64,000 bases of DNA from CAG-791 sp963596015 (GCA_963596015.1 CAVBJS010000007.1:1-64000), one strand, 5' to 3'. Shown: positions 25,633 through 35,035, counted from the stretch's first letter. Made by a program: numbers and translations. Notes: generated from the sequence alone by a model not told the origin.

Positions 25633-26837
25633 TCATTTACTATACAGTTCCGCCAGATCGATCAAGATCAGATCATTCTGGGGCTCGCATGTAAATCCGG
25701 ATCTGGAAAAGAAGCTTTTTCGAAGACCTCTTCCATTGATCCCTGTCTGTTTTTTCTGATGAGATACTGCTTGCAGATCCTCTCGAAACACTTCGGGACG
25801 TACTTTGTTTCAAAATCCTCTGCAATATATTTATCATAAAACACATCAGGATCCATAATGTTCATCCTGGACATATTTCTGAAAATATATTTGTAATAAA
25901 ACAACGACAGATTATCTGAAATATAATATCCCGATTTTTTCTTATTATGTTCATCATTAATAGGCGCTTCTTTTGCCACCACATCCATACGCATCAACTT
26001 ATCAAGGACATCGATCAAAGCCGGTCCGCTGGATACGTTGGACTGATCAAGAATATCCTTATATCTGGAATATCCTCTTGCCAGGGCTTCAAAGACCTCA
26101 TTTGCATTTGTGATCTTTGAGATCTCGGAATTAAGATACATAGAAACCTCATTTTCCAGACGTGCCCCGGGGGACGCAATAAGGTCTATCATATTCTCTC
26201 TAACACTTTTTTGTGCATCGATCAGTCGATTGTAATAGGGAATTCCTCCAAATACACTGAACAGCCTTACCTTGTCCTCATCTGTAAACGCAGGATAAAA
26301 CAATGCAGATTCATAATAATCCATTGGTTTTAGATCAATCGTAAGATCGATCCTGCCAAATAGAGGATTCTGCTTTTCCAGAAGTGCTTTCATGGTATCT
26401 ACGTAAGAGCCGCAGAGGATCAGCTTTATCCCGGAAGTATCTTTATAACAGTCTATAAGAGATTGCAAAATACTATCCAGTCCCTTTGTGTTTTCCCGCA
26501 GATATGGATATTCATCCAGCACAAGGATCATCGGTTCTTTTTCTGCTATTTTAAAAAGAAATCGGAGCAGATTCTCCATATTTTCAAAAGCAGGCCTGGG
26601 AAAGTCAAAGCTTTCGCCTATCAGTTCCGCCAGACTGGCCACGTTGTTATATTCACTGGTCTGTTTACATTCATAGTAAATGCTTTTAAGCTCTGTTTCC
26701 TTCAGAGCCTGCTTGATCAGTTCGCTTTTTCCAATTCTGCGTCTGCCGTAAATCAGGGAAATCATCTGATGGTCGGAAAGGAACATGGCATGCAATTTTT
26801 TTCTCTCATTTTCTCTTCCGTAAAACATAGGCTGCAC
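25633..26837 (-). pseudogene. Broken archaeal-ATPase-type AAA protein gene
   Basis: The intact frame (26837 down to 25668, 389 codons) encodes an ATPase with Walker A YGRRRIGKSE at residues 30-39 and LVLDEYPYL. It then runs abruptly into PDPDLHASPRMI and stops. Read one frame over from the same point, the DNA encodes SFFSRSGFTCEPQNDLILID followed by LAELYSK and a stop at 25633, which resembles the usual family C-terminus. The nuclease-like segment between MEEVFEKA and this tail (roughly 80 residues in relatives) is missing. An internal deletion with frameshift best explains this. Confidence 0.8.
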
Positions 26838-26925
26838 ACTCCAGACTGAACAAAAGTCAAAGCTAACTTAAAATCAGATAAAAGATGATATACCAAGTAT
26901 AGTGAGCTTGTAAGCCAATGTAAAA

Positions 26926-26966
26926 TTTTATTCGGTCGCGTCCGAGTCATCCGTGACCGAATAAAA
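26926..26966. repeat. Hairpin repeat, right copy
   Basis: TTTTATTCGGTC and GACCGAATAAAA form a perfect 12-bp stem around GCGTCCGAGTCATCCGT. It shares stem, core CGTCCGAGTCA and AT-rich right flank with the copy at 24120-24160. The two copies enclose the ATPase genes. Confidence 0.7.
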
Positions 26967-27020
26967 AATATATTTTTAACGGTTCGATTGCTCCTCTGAA
27001 CGAGGATCAAAAGAGCATCG

Positions 27021-27080
27021 AAAAAGGAACATCGTGTGGATGCTCCCTTTTTGATGCTCCTTTTTTGATGCTCCTTTTTT
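27021..27080 (-). terminator. Terminator with 14-nt tandem repeats after the GH78-like gene
   Basis: AAAAAGGAACATC and GATGCTCCCTTTTT (27021-27052) form a stem with one mismatch around a GTGTG loop. Its right arm is repeated in tandem: GATGCTCCTTTTTT units at 27039-27052, 27053-27066 and 27067-27080. It lies just beyond the stop of the minus-strand GH78-like gene. Confidence 0.65.
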
Positions 27081-27091
27081 GAGAGACAATA

Positions 27092-28627
27092 TCATTCCTC
27101 TTTTTTTCTGAAATACTTTCGCAGAAAATAAGCCGGTCCGCAGCTCCAGGCATGGCAATAACTGTTGACGATGGTGCCGCCATAGGGAGACTCACTGCTG
27201 TTTTCCGGGTTATACAGCTCCCAGAAGGTATCGGCTCCCAAGTCCGCCATTTGCCCCCAGTATGTCTCCAGTTTCTGTAATGCTTTATCCCATTTTCCCA
27301 CATGGATCAGGGCATCCACATAGTTGTGATACATATAAGGTGTCACCATCTGCTGCGCCTGCTGCAGGGTTTCGATCCGCTCCATCAGTTCTGCCGCCGC
27401 CTGGCCTTCTATGGCTTCTCCCAATACCATCCAGACCTGGGACGCCGCGGATACCTGCTTAGCTTCTCCGCTTATATAACACTTTTTCTGTTCATCCCAC
27501 AACCATTCATTGGCTGCAATCCTGCAGTCGCAATACAGCCCGGAGAGATACTCTTCCGTCATCACATCCCCCAATGCCTGGGCAAGCTGGATGGCGGCCG
27601 AAAGCGCATACAGCAGAATGCCCTGGGCAGAGGCCTGCTTGTTTAAGTGCAGGTTCCAATCCACAAAACACCAGCCCAATTGTTCGCTGTCCTGTACCAG
27701 ATATTTCTCATCCAGAGATCCTCTGGCCAGTTCGATCTGCCGCAGGGCTGTGGGCCATAATTCCCGCAGCGTTTCCTCATCCTTTGTCTCCTCATAATAA
27801 TCCCGGAGAATATTGATAAAAAACAACGCATAGTCAAACATCTGGGTGTCGTCCACGGCCGGCTCCGGCTCTAAGAAAAGGCATGCCCCCACCTTGCCGT
27901 TTTCCATGGGAAGGGCGGCGAAAAGATACAGACAGGCTTTTACCATGTCGTTTTTCCGGTAGGTTTCATAATTGGCCAGCGCCTGGATCCGCAGGTCACC
28001 GATCCAGAGCCGGCGGTCTCTCTTAGGTCCATCTTCAAAGACGTTCTGCATGCAGTTATGCAAGGTCCGGCAGGCGATCTTATCTAACTTCGCCAGACGT
28101 TCACTTTGGGGCTCGAAATCCCGCAGCTCCTCTTCTTTTACACAGGAGACGGCTCTGCAGCACGCCTGTTCTACAATGAGCTGGAATTTACTGCTTATAT
28201 CCAACACCTCTATCATGACATACCGGAAGGCATACCGTCTGGGCAGCTTCACCTGCGAAGGGATCACATCCACGTGGATCTGCTCCTCTTCGATCCAGGA
28301 AGAACAGATCCATCCCTTATAGCTTCGGGCATCTTCCAAAAGCTCTGCGGGATTTTCCGCAAAATGGAGCCTTAGCCAGACCGGTGCATCCGGATGGCTT
28401 CCGGTATATCCTAATTTCAGATCCAGATAGCCCACCTGGTGATCTCCGAAATCCAGACAGATCCTGCTTCCCTTTTTAAGGCACTGCGTGTCATAGGGCC
28501 GGTCCGGCAAGATCGTCACTGCATCCTGTTCTTTCCCGATCTGCACGGTCCGCTTTACTTCCACCTCTGTCTCATGCAAGGCCGGCAGCAATTGCAAGGC
28601 CTTCTCTAAAAATCTCTCATTCTTCAT
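27092..28627 (-). CDS. GH78-like family protein (alpha-L-rhamnosidase type)
   Basis: A 511-residue cytosolic protein with a six-hairpin glycosidase fold. The catalytic-region motif EDGPKRDRRLWIGDLRIQAL near residue 200 corresponds to the GH78 acid/base segment. The aromatic-rich C-terminal half has FWELYNPENSSESPYGG and SYCHAWSCGPAYFL, typical of these enzymes. It is shorter than most GH78 enzymes, lacking extra beta-domains. No signal peptide is seen, so it acts on imported rhamnosides. It overlaps the upstream permease gene by 11 nt and lacks a clear binding site, implying coupled translation. Confidence 0.8.
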   Translation of the reverse strand: MKNERFLEKALQLLPALHETEVEVKRTVQIGKEQDAVTILPDRPYDTQCLKKGSRICLDFGDHQVGYLDLKLGYTGSHPDAPVWLRLHFAENPAELLEDARSYKGWICSSWIEEEQIHVDVIPSQVKLPRRYAFRYVMIEVLDISSKFQLIVEQACCRAVSCVKEEELRDFEPQSERLAKLDKIACRTLHNCMQNVFEDGPKRDRRLWIGDLRIQALANYETYRKNDMVKACLYLFAALPMENGKVGACLFLEPEPAVDDTQMFDYALFFINILRDYYEETKDEETLRELWPTALRQIELARGSLDEKYLVQDSEQLGWCFVDWNLHLNKQASAQGILLYALSAAIQLAQALGDVMTEEYLSGLYCDCRIAANEWLWDEQKKCYISGEAKQVSAASQVWMVLGEAIEGQAAAELMERIETLQQAQQMVTPYMYHNYVDALIHVGKWDKALQKLETYWGQMADLGADTFWELYNPENSSESPYGGTIVNSYCHAWSCGPAYFLRKYFRKKEE

Positions 28628-29621
28628 TTCTATTGTTATGTCCTTTAAACAGCATTTTTCTCAGCAGCGTTTCATTGTTCAGATAGATCAAAAAGACCAC
28701 CAGCAAAACCGCATTTATGATAGACTGGGTGGACGCTGTCACCACATTGGACAGAACGGCAAAGGTAGAATTCAGCAAGGACATACATATGCCTGCCAGC
28801 AAAAAACCTATTTTTTCATTACTGAATCTCCCTATATAAGACCCGATAAACATGGGTAAAAATGCAGTAAACATAATGGAAATAGAACCGAAATTCAGCT
28901 GTCCGCCGTTAATGGTGGTATTTCTCGCCGCATTTAAAAAACCGACGATCCCCATCAACCCGCCGCAAAAGGTATAACATACCAGTGCGTTTGGCACTTC
29001 CTTTATGCCGGTATTGACAGCAACCTTCTGACCGTTTTTCAAAGCCCTGTAATCATAACCAAAGCCTGTATGGTCAAAAAGTATGATGGTCAGGGCCAGT
29101 ACAGCTGCGATCAGCAGCGCCCCATAGATCCATGTGCCAGCAAATCCGGACATGGAGGAATTCTGCACCTCTGTCATCACATATTTTCCATTGGTGATGG
29201 TATACAGGATCCCTTCATAGAGAAGTGTCACGCCCAGGGAGGTAATAATGGGCGGGATCCGAAGGAGCACATAGATGGCTCCCGATAACAGTCCCAGCAC
29301 CGCACCTGCCGCTGCCGTAACAGCCAGCATTAAGACTGCACTTCCGGCGCCGCCGCCCAACACGGCGAAGCTGACTTTAGCCCCGATGACAGAGGACAGG
29401 GCCGCCATGGCACCCAGGGAAAAATCGAATCTTCCGCTGTTTAGATTCACAGACAGGGCGATGGTAGTAAGTATGACGATCGCCGCATATATTACAAAAT
29501 TGTCAAAGCTCTTTGCATTTGAGATGATATGGCTCCCGTGTATCAGGCATATCACTTCCAGAATGACAAATGCCAGCACAGGGATCACCATTGTCCCTGC
29601 TATTTTCTTAGGGGTACTCAT
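28617..29621 (-). CDS. Sugar ABC transporter permease (RbsC/RhaQ type)
   Basis: A 334-residue permease with eight to ten hydrophobic helices. Features of the ribose-type permease family are SVNLNSGRFDFSLGAMAALSS and IPPIITSLGVTLLYEGILY, plus the C-terminal helices. GGAGG lies 11 nt before the start. It is the second permease of the operon, separated from the first by the binding-protein gene, an arrangement also seen in rhamnose-type transporters. Confidence 0.88.
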   Translation of the reverse strand: MSTPKKIAGTMVIPVLAFVILEVICLIHGSHIISNAKSFDNFVIYAAIVILTTIALSVNLNSGRFDFSLGAMAALSSVIGAKVSFAVLGGGAGSAVLMLAVTAAAGAVLGLLSGAIYVLLRIPPIITSLGVTLLYEGILYTITNGKYVMTEVQNSSMSGFAGTWIYGALLIAAVLALTIILFDHTGFGYDYRALKNGQKVAVNTGIKEVPNALVCYTFCGGLMGIVGFLNAARNTTINGGQLNFGSISIMFTAFLPMFIGSYIGRFSNEKIGFLLAGICMSLLNSTFAVLSNVVTASTQSIINAVLLVVFLIYLNNETLLRKMLFKGHNNRNEE

Positions 29622-29645
29622 AGCCTGCCGCCTCCTGTTGGTAGC

Positions 29646-30875
29646 TTATTTGGATGCAACCAGGGTCTTTACCGCATCAAAGGTAACATCACTGCCGATC
29701 ACGCCATCCAGTGTCGCTTTGTCATAGATAGGCGCATCGCCGCTGTCGGAGACAAAGTACTTGTCAAATGTCTCTACATCGGTTGCAACAAGATATTTCT
29801 GGCTCAGAGAAGGTGCATTTCCCTCTTCATCCCGGATAACATTGCCGTTAATGGCATTCATTACCAGGGCAAATACCGGGCCGATGGAGGAGGAATACTT
29901 GCCGGCAAGGTAAGTGAGCTTGCCGTCTTTCATGGCTGCCTCGTTGGCAGAGGTAAAGGAATCGATATCAGAGAAGGAAATACCAGCCTCGTTTAATGAC
30001 TGCGCAAAGAAGGTAGTGGCCATACCCACGGAAATAAAGGCATCGGGGGCTTTCTGAATGGCTGCATTTAACTCATCTGTAGTGGTATCGCCGTATCCCT
30101 GCAGATAGGAAACCACTTCCACATCACCGGAGATCTTTGACAGATCCACACTCTGATCCTGGAAGATCTGGCCTACAATACCGTTCATATCATCGGCACC
30201 GCCGTAGGTACAGCCAAGGCCTGCCAACACACCTGCCACCCGGTAGACATGCATGGGATTGGGAATGAAGGCTCCGTAAATGGCTACCTTTGCAACACCC
30301 TGGTCCTTATAATATGCGCCCATCTCCTGACCGGCTTCATACTCCGTTTCATTGCTGGGTCCCACCTGGCCGACAAAATACTCATAGTTTTTGTAAGTTT
30401 CATACTGCTCATCATCCAATACGCCGGACGCCACCGCATAATATACACCGTATTTTTCACAGGTCTCGATCTGCTGGGCCCGGTCGCTGCTGGAGAAGGA
30501 AATAATGGCCTGACATCCCTGGGATGCGAATTTTTCGATGGCGGCTTTCTCCTCCTCTGCGCTGGCAAGCGCGTCGGTATAGGTAAAGGTCACATCGTAA
30601 TTTTCTGCAATGTAGTTCTCATAATAATTGCGAAATCCCTGGGCTTCCTCGCCGCTGACATCCGCTACCAGCACGCCGATCTTCGCGGCATCTTTGCTCT
30701 CCGTTTCCTTCTCTGCGCCGGCATCTGCGCTCTCGCCATCGGCTGTCTTTTCAGACGATGTCTCAGAAGAAACAGCCCCAGTGCTTCCTGCATCGGCAGC
30801 AGAACCGCATCCGGCTAACATGGAAAGCGCCATCGCTCCCACCATCAATGTACTGATCAGTTTTTTAAATCTCAT
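29646..30875 (-). CDS. Sugar-binding lipoprotein (ABC transporter)
   Basis: A 409-residue extracellular protein. The signal peptide MRFKKLISTLMVGAMALSML ends in the lipobox LAGC, followed by a Ser/Glu-rich linker to about residue 65. The mature part begins AAKIGVLVADVSGEEAQGF, with the substrate-binding protein pattern ISFSSSDRAQQIE. The start at 30873-30875 is preceded by AAAGGGG; a longer frame to 30947 only translates a degenerate hairpin element. Substrate is unknown; operon context suggests rhamnose or a rhamnoside. Confidence 0.9.
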   Translation of the reverse strand: MRFKKLISTLMVGAMALSMLAGCGSAADAGSTGAVSSETSSEKTADGESADAGAEKETESKDAAKIGVLVADVSGEEAQGFRNYYENYIAENYDVTFTYTDALASAEEEKAAIEKFASQGCQAIISFSSSDRAQQIETCEKYGVYYAVASGVLDDEQYETYKNYEYFVGQVGPSNETEYEAGQEMGAYYKDQGVAKVAIYGAFIPNPMHVYRVAGVLAGLGCTYGGADDMNGIVGQIFQDQSVDLSKISGDVEVVSYLQGYGDTTTDELNAAIQKAPDAFISVGMATTFFAQSLNEAGISFSDIDSFTSANEAAMKDGKLTYLAGKYSSSIGPVFALVMNAINGNVIRDEEGNAPSLSQKYLVATDVETFDKYFVSDSGDAPIYDKATLDGVIGSDVTFDAVKTLVASK

Positions 30876-31045
30876 CTTTTTCCCCTTTCCTGTCTGCGGC
30901 ACGTGGGGAGAATTTCCCAAAGGCGGATTCTCCGATACCATACGCACCCAGACGTTAAAAAAATATATCTTCTATGCAGATGTTTTGTTTCCATCCGCAT
31001 GGAATATCGTTTCCGTTTTGTACTTTAAATACCTCTGCCATGCTC
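30876..31045 (-). promoter_or_regulatory. Degenerate intercistronic hairpin element before the binding-protein gene
   Basis: On the minus strand the h3 unit survives at 30933-30907 (GGAGAATCCGCC...AATTCTCC, with altered inner pairing), followed by the left arm of h4 (GTGCCGCAGACA) and then the ribosome binding site AAAGGGG. The right arm of h4 is lost. A further stem, CATGCGGATG with CATCTGCATA, occurs near 30965-31000. This is a decayed relative of the elements before potD, uxuB and gtrA, again between genes of one operon. Confidence 0.6.
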
Positions 31046-32047
31046 TTATCGCGGCAATAATGAGGACCGGTAATTCATACTGGTAATGCATACGATCAGC
31101 AGGAAAAACAGGGCGCTGATCAGCTGGGTAATGCCATATGCGGCACTTCCGTCGATCAAAAGCTCCATAATGTCATTTAAGAGCATGAAGGAAAAACCGC
31201 CCACCAGCGCCGCATGGATGCGGGAACGGGCACCGCCGGAGATAGGCATGCCGCCAAATACGATAGCGATAAAGATATTCATACCTATGCTGGAGGCCGT
31301 AGAGGTGGTAACAGACGGTGTATAGACCAGTGTCAGGAACGCCCCCAACCCTACGCCAAGGCCGGCCATCACAAAGGCAATGATGGTATATTTACCGGAT
31401 TCAATGCCTGTCAGTGCCGCACACAGGGGATTGCCGCCGATAAATTTCTGTCGTCTTCCGGTTTTGGTCAGATTAAAGATCACATAGCAGATACCAAAAA
31501 ACAAAAGCAGCAGCATGATCTTAAAAGGCATGTTGTCGAAGGGCTTTACCACTGCGCTGGGAATGCTGATGCCCCCCAGTGCACCGCCCTTTGTGGTAAT
31601 GATCTTTCCTGCCACCGCCGACAATACGGACATCATGGCCACCGTTGTCACGAAGGCCGGAATGTGAAAGACCGAGGCCAATACCGAATTAAACAAAGAA
31701 CAGGCAATCCCTGCCGCAAACATGACCAGGATCATCAGGAAGACACTCTCGGTCCCATTGTAGGTAAGTACTCCCATGGTGGCGGAAAACAATGTGGCCG
31801 CTCCCAGGCTGATATCAAAGGTTCCCAGCGTATAGATAAAAATAGCCCCCGTTGCCACCACCGACAGGACAACGCCTTCATTAAACACGATCTGCAGATA
31901 CATATCCAGGCGATAGCCTTTCATCGACACCACCGCCACAAATATGACAAATAAAACCGCCAGTGCTGCAAAGGGAAGTACGGTTATTACAAGCTGAGAG
32001 ACTTTGTATCTGTCAACTTTCTGTTTTGCTTTCTGTTCTGCATCCAT
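31046..32047 (-). CDS. Sugar ABC transporter permease (RbsC/RhaP type)
   Basis: A 333-residue permease with about ten hydrophobic segments. Family motifs include IYTLGTFDISLGAATLFSAT, FHIPAFVTTVAMMSVLSAVA and GGMPISGGARSRIHAALVGG. It follows the ATPase gene by 14 nt with GGAG upstream of the start. With the second permease (28617-29621) it would form the membrane channel. Confidence 0.88.
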   Translation of the reverse strand: MDAEQKAKQKVDRYKVSQLVITVLPFAALAVLFVIFVAVVSMKGYRLDMYLQIVFNEGVVLSVVATGAIFIYTLGTFDISLGAATLFSATMGVLTYNGTESVFLMILVMFAAGIACSLFNSVLASVFHIPAFVTTVAMMSVLSAVAGKIITTKGGALGGISIPSAVVKPFDNMPFKIMLLLLFFGICYVIFNLTKTGRRQKFIGGNPLCAALTGIESGKYTIIAFVMAGLGVGLGAFLTLVYTPSVTTSTASSIGMNIFIAIVFGGMPISGGARSRIHAALVGGFSFMLLNDIMELLIDGSAAYGITQLISALFFLLIVCITSMNYRSSLLPR

Positions 32048-32061
32048 AACAAATTTCTCTC

Positions 32062-33564
32062 CTATATCATGTACCCGATAACATCCGCATCCGTCAGAGA
32101 GGCACTGCGCATAAATTCATGGGTGATCTCTCCATCCTTCATGATCAGCATGCGGTCGCTCATGCCTAAAAGCTCCGGCAACTCCTCGCTGATCAGAAGG
32201 ATCGCTTTTCCCTCGTTTTTAAGCTGTATCATCAGCCGGTACATAGCCTGCTTTACGCCGATATCCACCCCGCGGGTGGGGCAGTCGAGAATAAGAATCT
32301 CACTTCCGCAGCCGATCCATTTGCCGAATACCACCTTCTGCTTGTTTCCACCGGATAACTGACCGGTAAGCTGGTTTTCATCGGCACATTTGATGGAAAG
32401 TGCTTTGATCTGCCTTCTGACATACTTCTTTTCTTTTCTGTTGGTAATAAAATGTTTTTTTACCGCATAGCAGTCCATTCCCGCAACGGCAATGTTGTCC
32501 TTGATGCTTGCAGATAAACACAGGGATTCCACATCCCGATCCTTGGATACGTAGCCGATCTTATGTTCCACGGCTGTATGCGGATCGGTAATGGCCTCTC
32601 CCGTTTCTGTCACAACCCTTCCGCTTTCCAGGGCCAGTGCGCCAAGCATGGCTTTTCCAAGCTCATGCATGCCACAGGAGGAAAGGCCTCCTATGCCCAG
32701 GATCTCCCCCTTCCTTAAAGTAACAGTGACATTTCTTAACTGTGCCTTATAGCAGAGGTCCTCTGCCTGCAACGCTGTCTCCTTAAGGCCTCCCGGTTCG
32801 AAATCACTTCTGTAATAATCCCCCTGCAACGCTCGTCCGATCATGCTGGTACGAATGGCATCGGCATCAAATTCTTCCTTTCGGAAAGTCCGGATCAGGT
32901 TTCCGTCCCGCAAAACCGTAAGGGTGTCGCATACCTGCATAATCTCCTCCAGATCATGGGAAATGAAAATGACCGCTTTTCCCTCGTCCCTGATCTTTCG
33001 GATCAAGCGGTACATAAGAGTTCTTCCATCCTGGGACAGGGCAGTACTGGTCTCATCGATGACTAAGATCTTAGGATCTTTCATCATGACCTTTCCGATC
33101 TCTACCAGCTTTCGCTTCTGAAAATCCAGCATTTCCATAGGCATGTCCCCTGTGACATCCTCCACACCGATAGCCTTCATCACCTGGGTGGCCTCTGCAA
33201 ACATCCGCTTTCTGTCCACGATCCCCAACCTATTTTTAAAGGATTCCAGCTCTGCCAGAAAAATATTCTCCGCCACAGTGATCCCCGGAATGGTTCCGCT
33301 CTCCTGCACCACCATGCCGATCCCATGCTGCAGGGCATCGATCATACTGGAAGGCTGCCAGGGCTGTCCCAGGAATACCATCTCCCCTTCTGTCGCTTTC
33401 TGCATGCCCGCCGCAATGGAAGAAATGGTGGATTTCCCGGAGCCATTCTCTCCGATCAGACCTCTGATCTCCCCCGGATATACTTCCAGATCCACATGCT
33501 TAAGTGCTGTCACACTTCCAAACTGTTTGGAAATATGTCTCATCTCCAGAACCGGTTCTGCCAT
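32062..33564 (-). CDS. Sugar ABC transporter ATPase (RbsA/MglA type, two domains)
   Basis: A 500-residue double ATPase. The N-terminal half has Walker A GENGSGKSTISSIAAG and a degenerate signature region, LDFQKRKLVEIGKVMM, with Walker B ILVIDETSTAL. The C-terminal half has LSGGNKQKVVFGKWIGCG and LILDCPTRGVDIG. Degeneracy of the first-half signature and the second Walker A is normal in this family. It is the first gene of the minus-strand uptake operon and diverges from an AraC regulator. Confidence 0.9.
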   Translation of the reverse strand: MAEPVLEMRHISKQFGSVTALKHVDLEVYPGEIRGLIGENGSGKSTISSIAAGMQKATEGEMVFLGQPWQPSSMIDALQHGIGMVVQESGTIPGITVAENIFLAELESFKNRLGIVDRKRMFAEATQVMKAIGVEDVTGDMPMEMLDFQKRKLVEIGKVMMKDPKILVIDETSTALSQDGRTLMYRLIRKIRDEGKAVIFISHDLEEIMQVCDTLTVLRDGNLIRTFRKEEFDADAIRTSMIGRALQGDYYRSDFEPGGLKETALQAEDLCYKAQLRNVTVTLRKGEILGIGGLSSCGMHELGKAMLGALALESGRVVTETGEAITDPHTAVEHKIGYVSKDRDVESLCLSASIKDNIAVAGMDCYAVKKHFITNRKEKKYVRRQIKALSIKCADENQLTGQLSGGNKQKVVFGKWIGCGSEILILDCPTRGVDIGVKQAMYRLMIQLKNEGKAILLISEELPELLGMSDRMLIMKDGEITHEFMRSASLTDADVIGYMI

Positions 33565-33653
33565 ATTCCTTTCCTCCGTTCCATCAAAACTGAATATGCT
33601 TCTATTTTATTCCGGGCAAGAAATCTTTAAATTCACAATTCAGCTCTGTTTCG

Positions 33654-33682
33654 TTGACCTATTTAATAGCGTTTGTTAATAT
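33654..33682 (+). promoter_or_regulatory. Promoter of the AraC-family gene
   Basis: TTGACC at 33654-33659 and TAATAT at 33677-33682 are separated by 17 nt, about 50 nt before the start codon. The 169-nt gap also has to contain the promoter of the divergent transporter operon, for which only weak boxes were found. Confidence 0.6.
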
Positions 33683-33733
33683 AGATCATATAAATTAGTT
33701 TTTTTTGATATTTTAAAAGGAGACGTTACTTCC

Positions 33734-34786
33734 ATGGATGTTGCAGAAATGGCCCATCAGATCTATCAGCTGAATGAGGAAGAGTTGTTTTACAAAGAAC
33801 AGTATGAAGCCAGAAAAGAAGGGCAGATCCACGCCTATATCGCGCGGCAGGATATCCAAAAGGTGATCGCAAAGCACAGGCTGATCCCGGAGGTGCCCCA
33901 GACCATTCCGGAGAAATTCTTAGATTCTTTCTTTTTTGATACTTCGGATAAATCCAGTATCGTGGTGCAAAAGCACAACCGGTACAGTCCGGACATTGTT
34001 CACTCCCATACTTTTTTTGAGCTGGTATATGTCTACGACGGCGCCTGTACCCAGGGGATCTCCGGTCAGCGTCTTTCCATGAAGACCGGAGATTTCTGCG
34101 TCATTCCCCCGGGGGCAGAGCATTCTATTTCCGTATTTGATGACAGCATCATCATCAATATCCTGCTGCGCCGGAGCACCCTGCACAGTATGTTTTATAC
34201 CTTCTTAAATACCCCCAATAAACTATCGTCCTTTTTCCTGAACAATATTTATACCAAACGCTCCAATGATTATATTCTGTTTCACTCCGGCATCGATCCC
34301 ACGCTGAAGGAAGCTTTTATCTGGATGCTCTGGGAGAGTGTCAATAAGCAGGCGTATTATTACCAGTGTATTTCCAATACCCTGCTGCTGGTCTTCTGTC
34401 TTTTGGTGAGGAATTACTCCGAATCGGTGCAGACGCCGCTGTTCAGCGACCGTTTAGACGTGCAGCGTTACGCCATTATTCAGTTTATCCAGGATAACTA
34501 TCGGGATGTCACCCTCTCCACTGTGGCCAAACGCTTTCATTACACAAACGAATATACGTCCCGGCTGATCAAAGACCTGATGGGCATGACCTATTCCGAG
34601 ATCGTCCGCACTGTCCGCATCGAACGATCCCAGGACTTTCTGACCAACACCACCATGACCATTGCCAACATCGCAGAGGCCACCGGCTATGATACGCCGG
34701 AGCATTATATTCGCCAGTTTAAAAAACATACCGGCTTAACTCCGTCTGCTTATCGCAAGCAGGCGGCGAAAAACCGGCATTTTTAG
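33734..34786 (+). CDS. AraC-family transcriptional regulator with cupin-like sensor
   Basis: A 350-residue regulator. Residues about 85-155 form an AraC-type sugar-sensing beta-barrel (HSHTFFELVYVYDG, TGDFCVIPPGAEHSISVF). The C-terminal two helix-turn-helix motifs begin near residue 250 (IIQFIQDNYRDVTLSTVAKR, then TIANIAEATGYDTPEHYIRQ). GGAG precedes the start. It is divergent from the GH78/transporter operon and probably activates it. The last ~110 nt of its coding sequence reappear at 25444-25567, and a truncated GH43 gene abuts its stop codon. Confidence 0.9.
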   Translation: MDVAEMAHQIYQLNEEELFYKEQYEARKEGQIHAYIARQDIQKVIAKHRLIPEVPQTIPEKFLDSFFFDTSDKSSIVVQKHNRYSPDIVHSHTFFELVYVYDGACTQGISGQRLSMKTGDFCVIPPGAEHSISVFDDSIIINILLRRSTLHSMFYTFLNTPNKLSSFFLNNIYTKRSNDYILFHSGIDPTLKEAFIWMLWESVNKQAYYYQCISNTLLLVFCLLVRNYSESVQTPLFSDRLDVQRYAIIQFIQDNYRDVTLSTVAKRFHYTNEYTSRLIKDLMGMTYSEIVRTVRIERSQDFLTNTTMTIANIAEATGYDTPEHYIRQFKKHTGLTPSAYRKQAAKNRHF

Positions 34787-34794
34787 ATGCGTAT

Positions 34795-34954
34795 ATTTCC
34801 AGTTGATCAGATCACAGCTTTCAAACACCGGGATGCCCGGAAAATACTGAAAACTGCTGCTTACCAGATAATACTTATCATTTGCCCTGCAAATACTCGG
34901 ATCAGGACAAAAGCCTCTTATGACAGGATTATTGTATCGAAATTCCGATTTCAT
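34795..34954 (-). pseudogene. Truncated GH43-type beta-xylosidase gene (5' end only)
   Basis: The minus strand encodes MKSEFRYNNPVIRGFCPDPS followed by ICRANDKYYLVSSSFQYFPG and IPVFESCDLINWK, the highly conserved first 53 residues of GH43 beta-xylosidases, including the catalytic-base Asp in CPDPS. A good GGAGG lies ahead of the ATG at 34954. After residue 53 the frame continues into antisense AraC sequence (YTHLKMPVF), so about 450 normal residues are missing. The junction is at about 34791-34796. Confidence 0.88.
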
Positions 34955-34995
34955 ACGGATCCTCCGTTTTCTTATGGCCGTTTCCTATAATCAAG

Positions 34996-35035
34996 CAGCC
35001 ACACAGATGTTCTTTCGTACACATCCGTGTGGCTG
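34996..35035 (-). terminator. Hairpin after the CUT1 binding-protein gene
   Basis: CAGCCACAC pairs with GTGTGGCTG, with an inner ATGT/ACAT stem, 14 nt past the stop codon of the binding-protein gene. The T-run is poor, so readthrough into the former GH43 gene may have occurred. Confidence 0.6.

Noticed and set aside
24120..26966. Insertion sequence or transposon
   Set aside because: No transposase, no inverted terminal repeats and no target duplication were found; only the two hairpin copies mark the borders.
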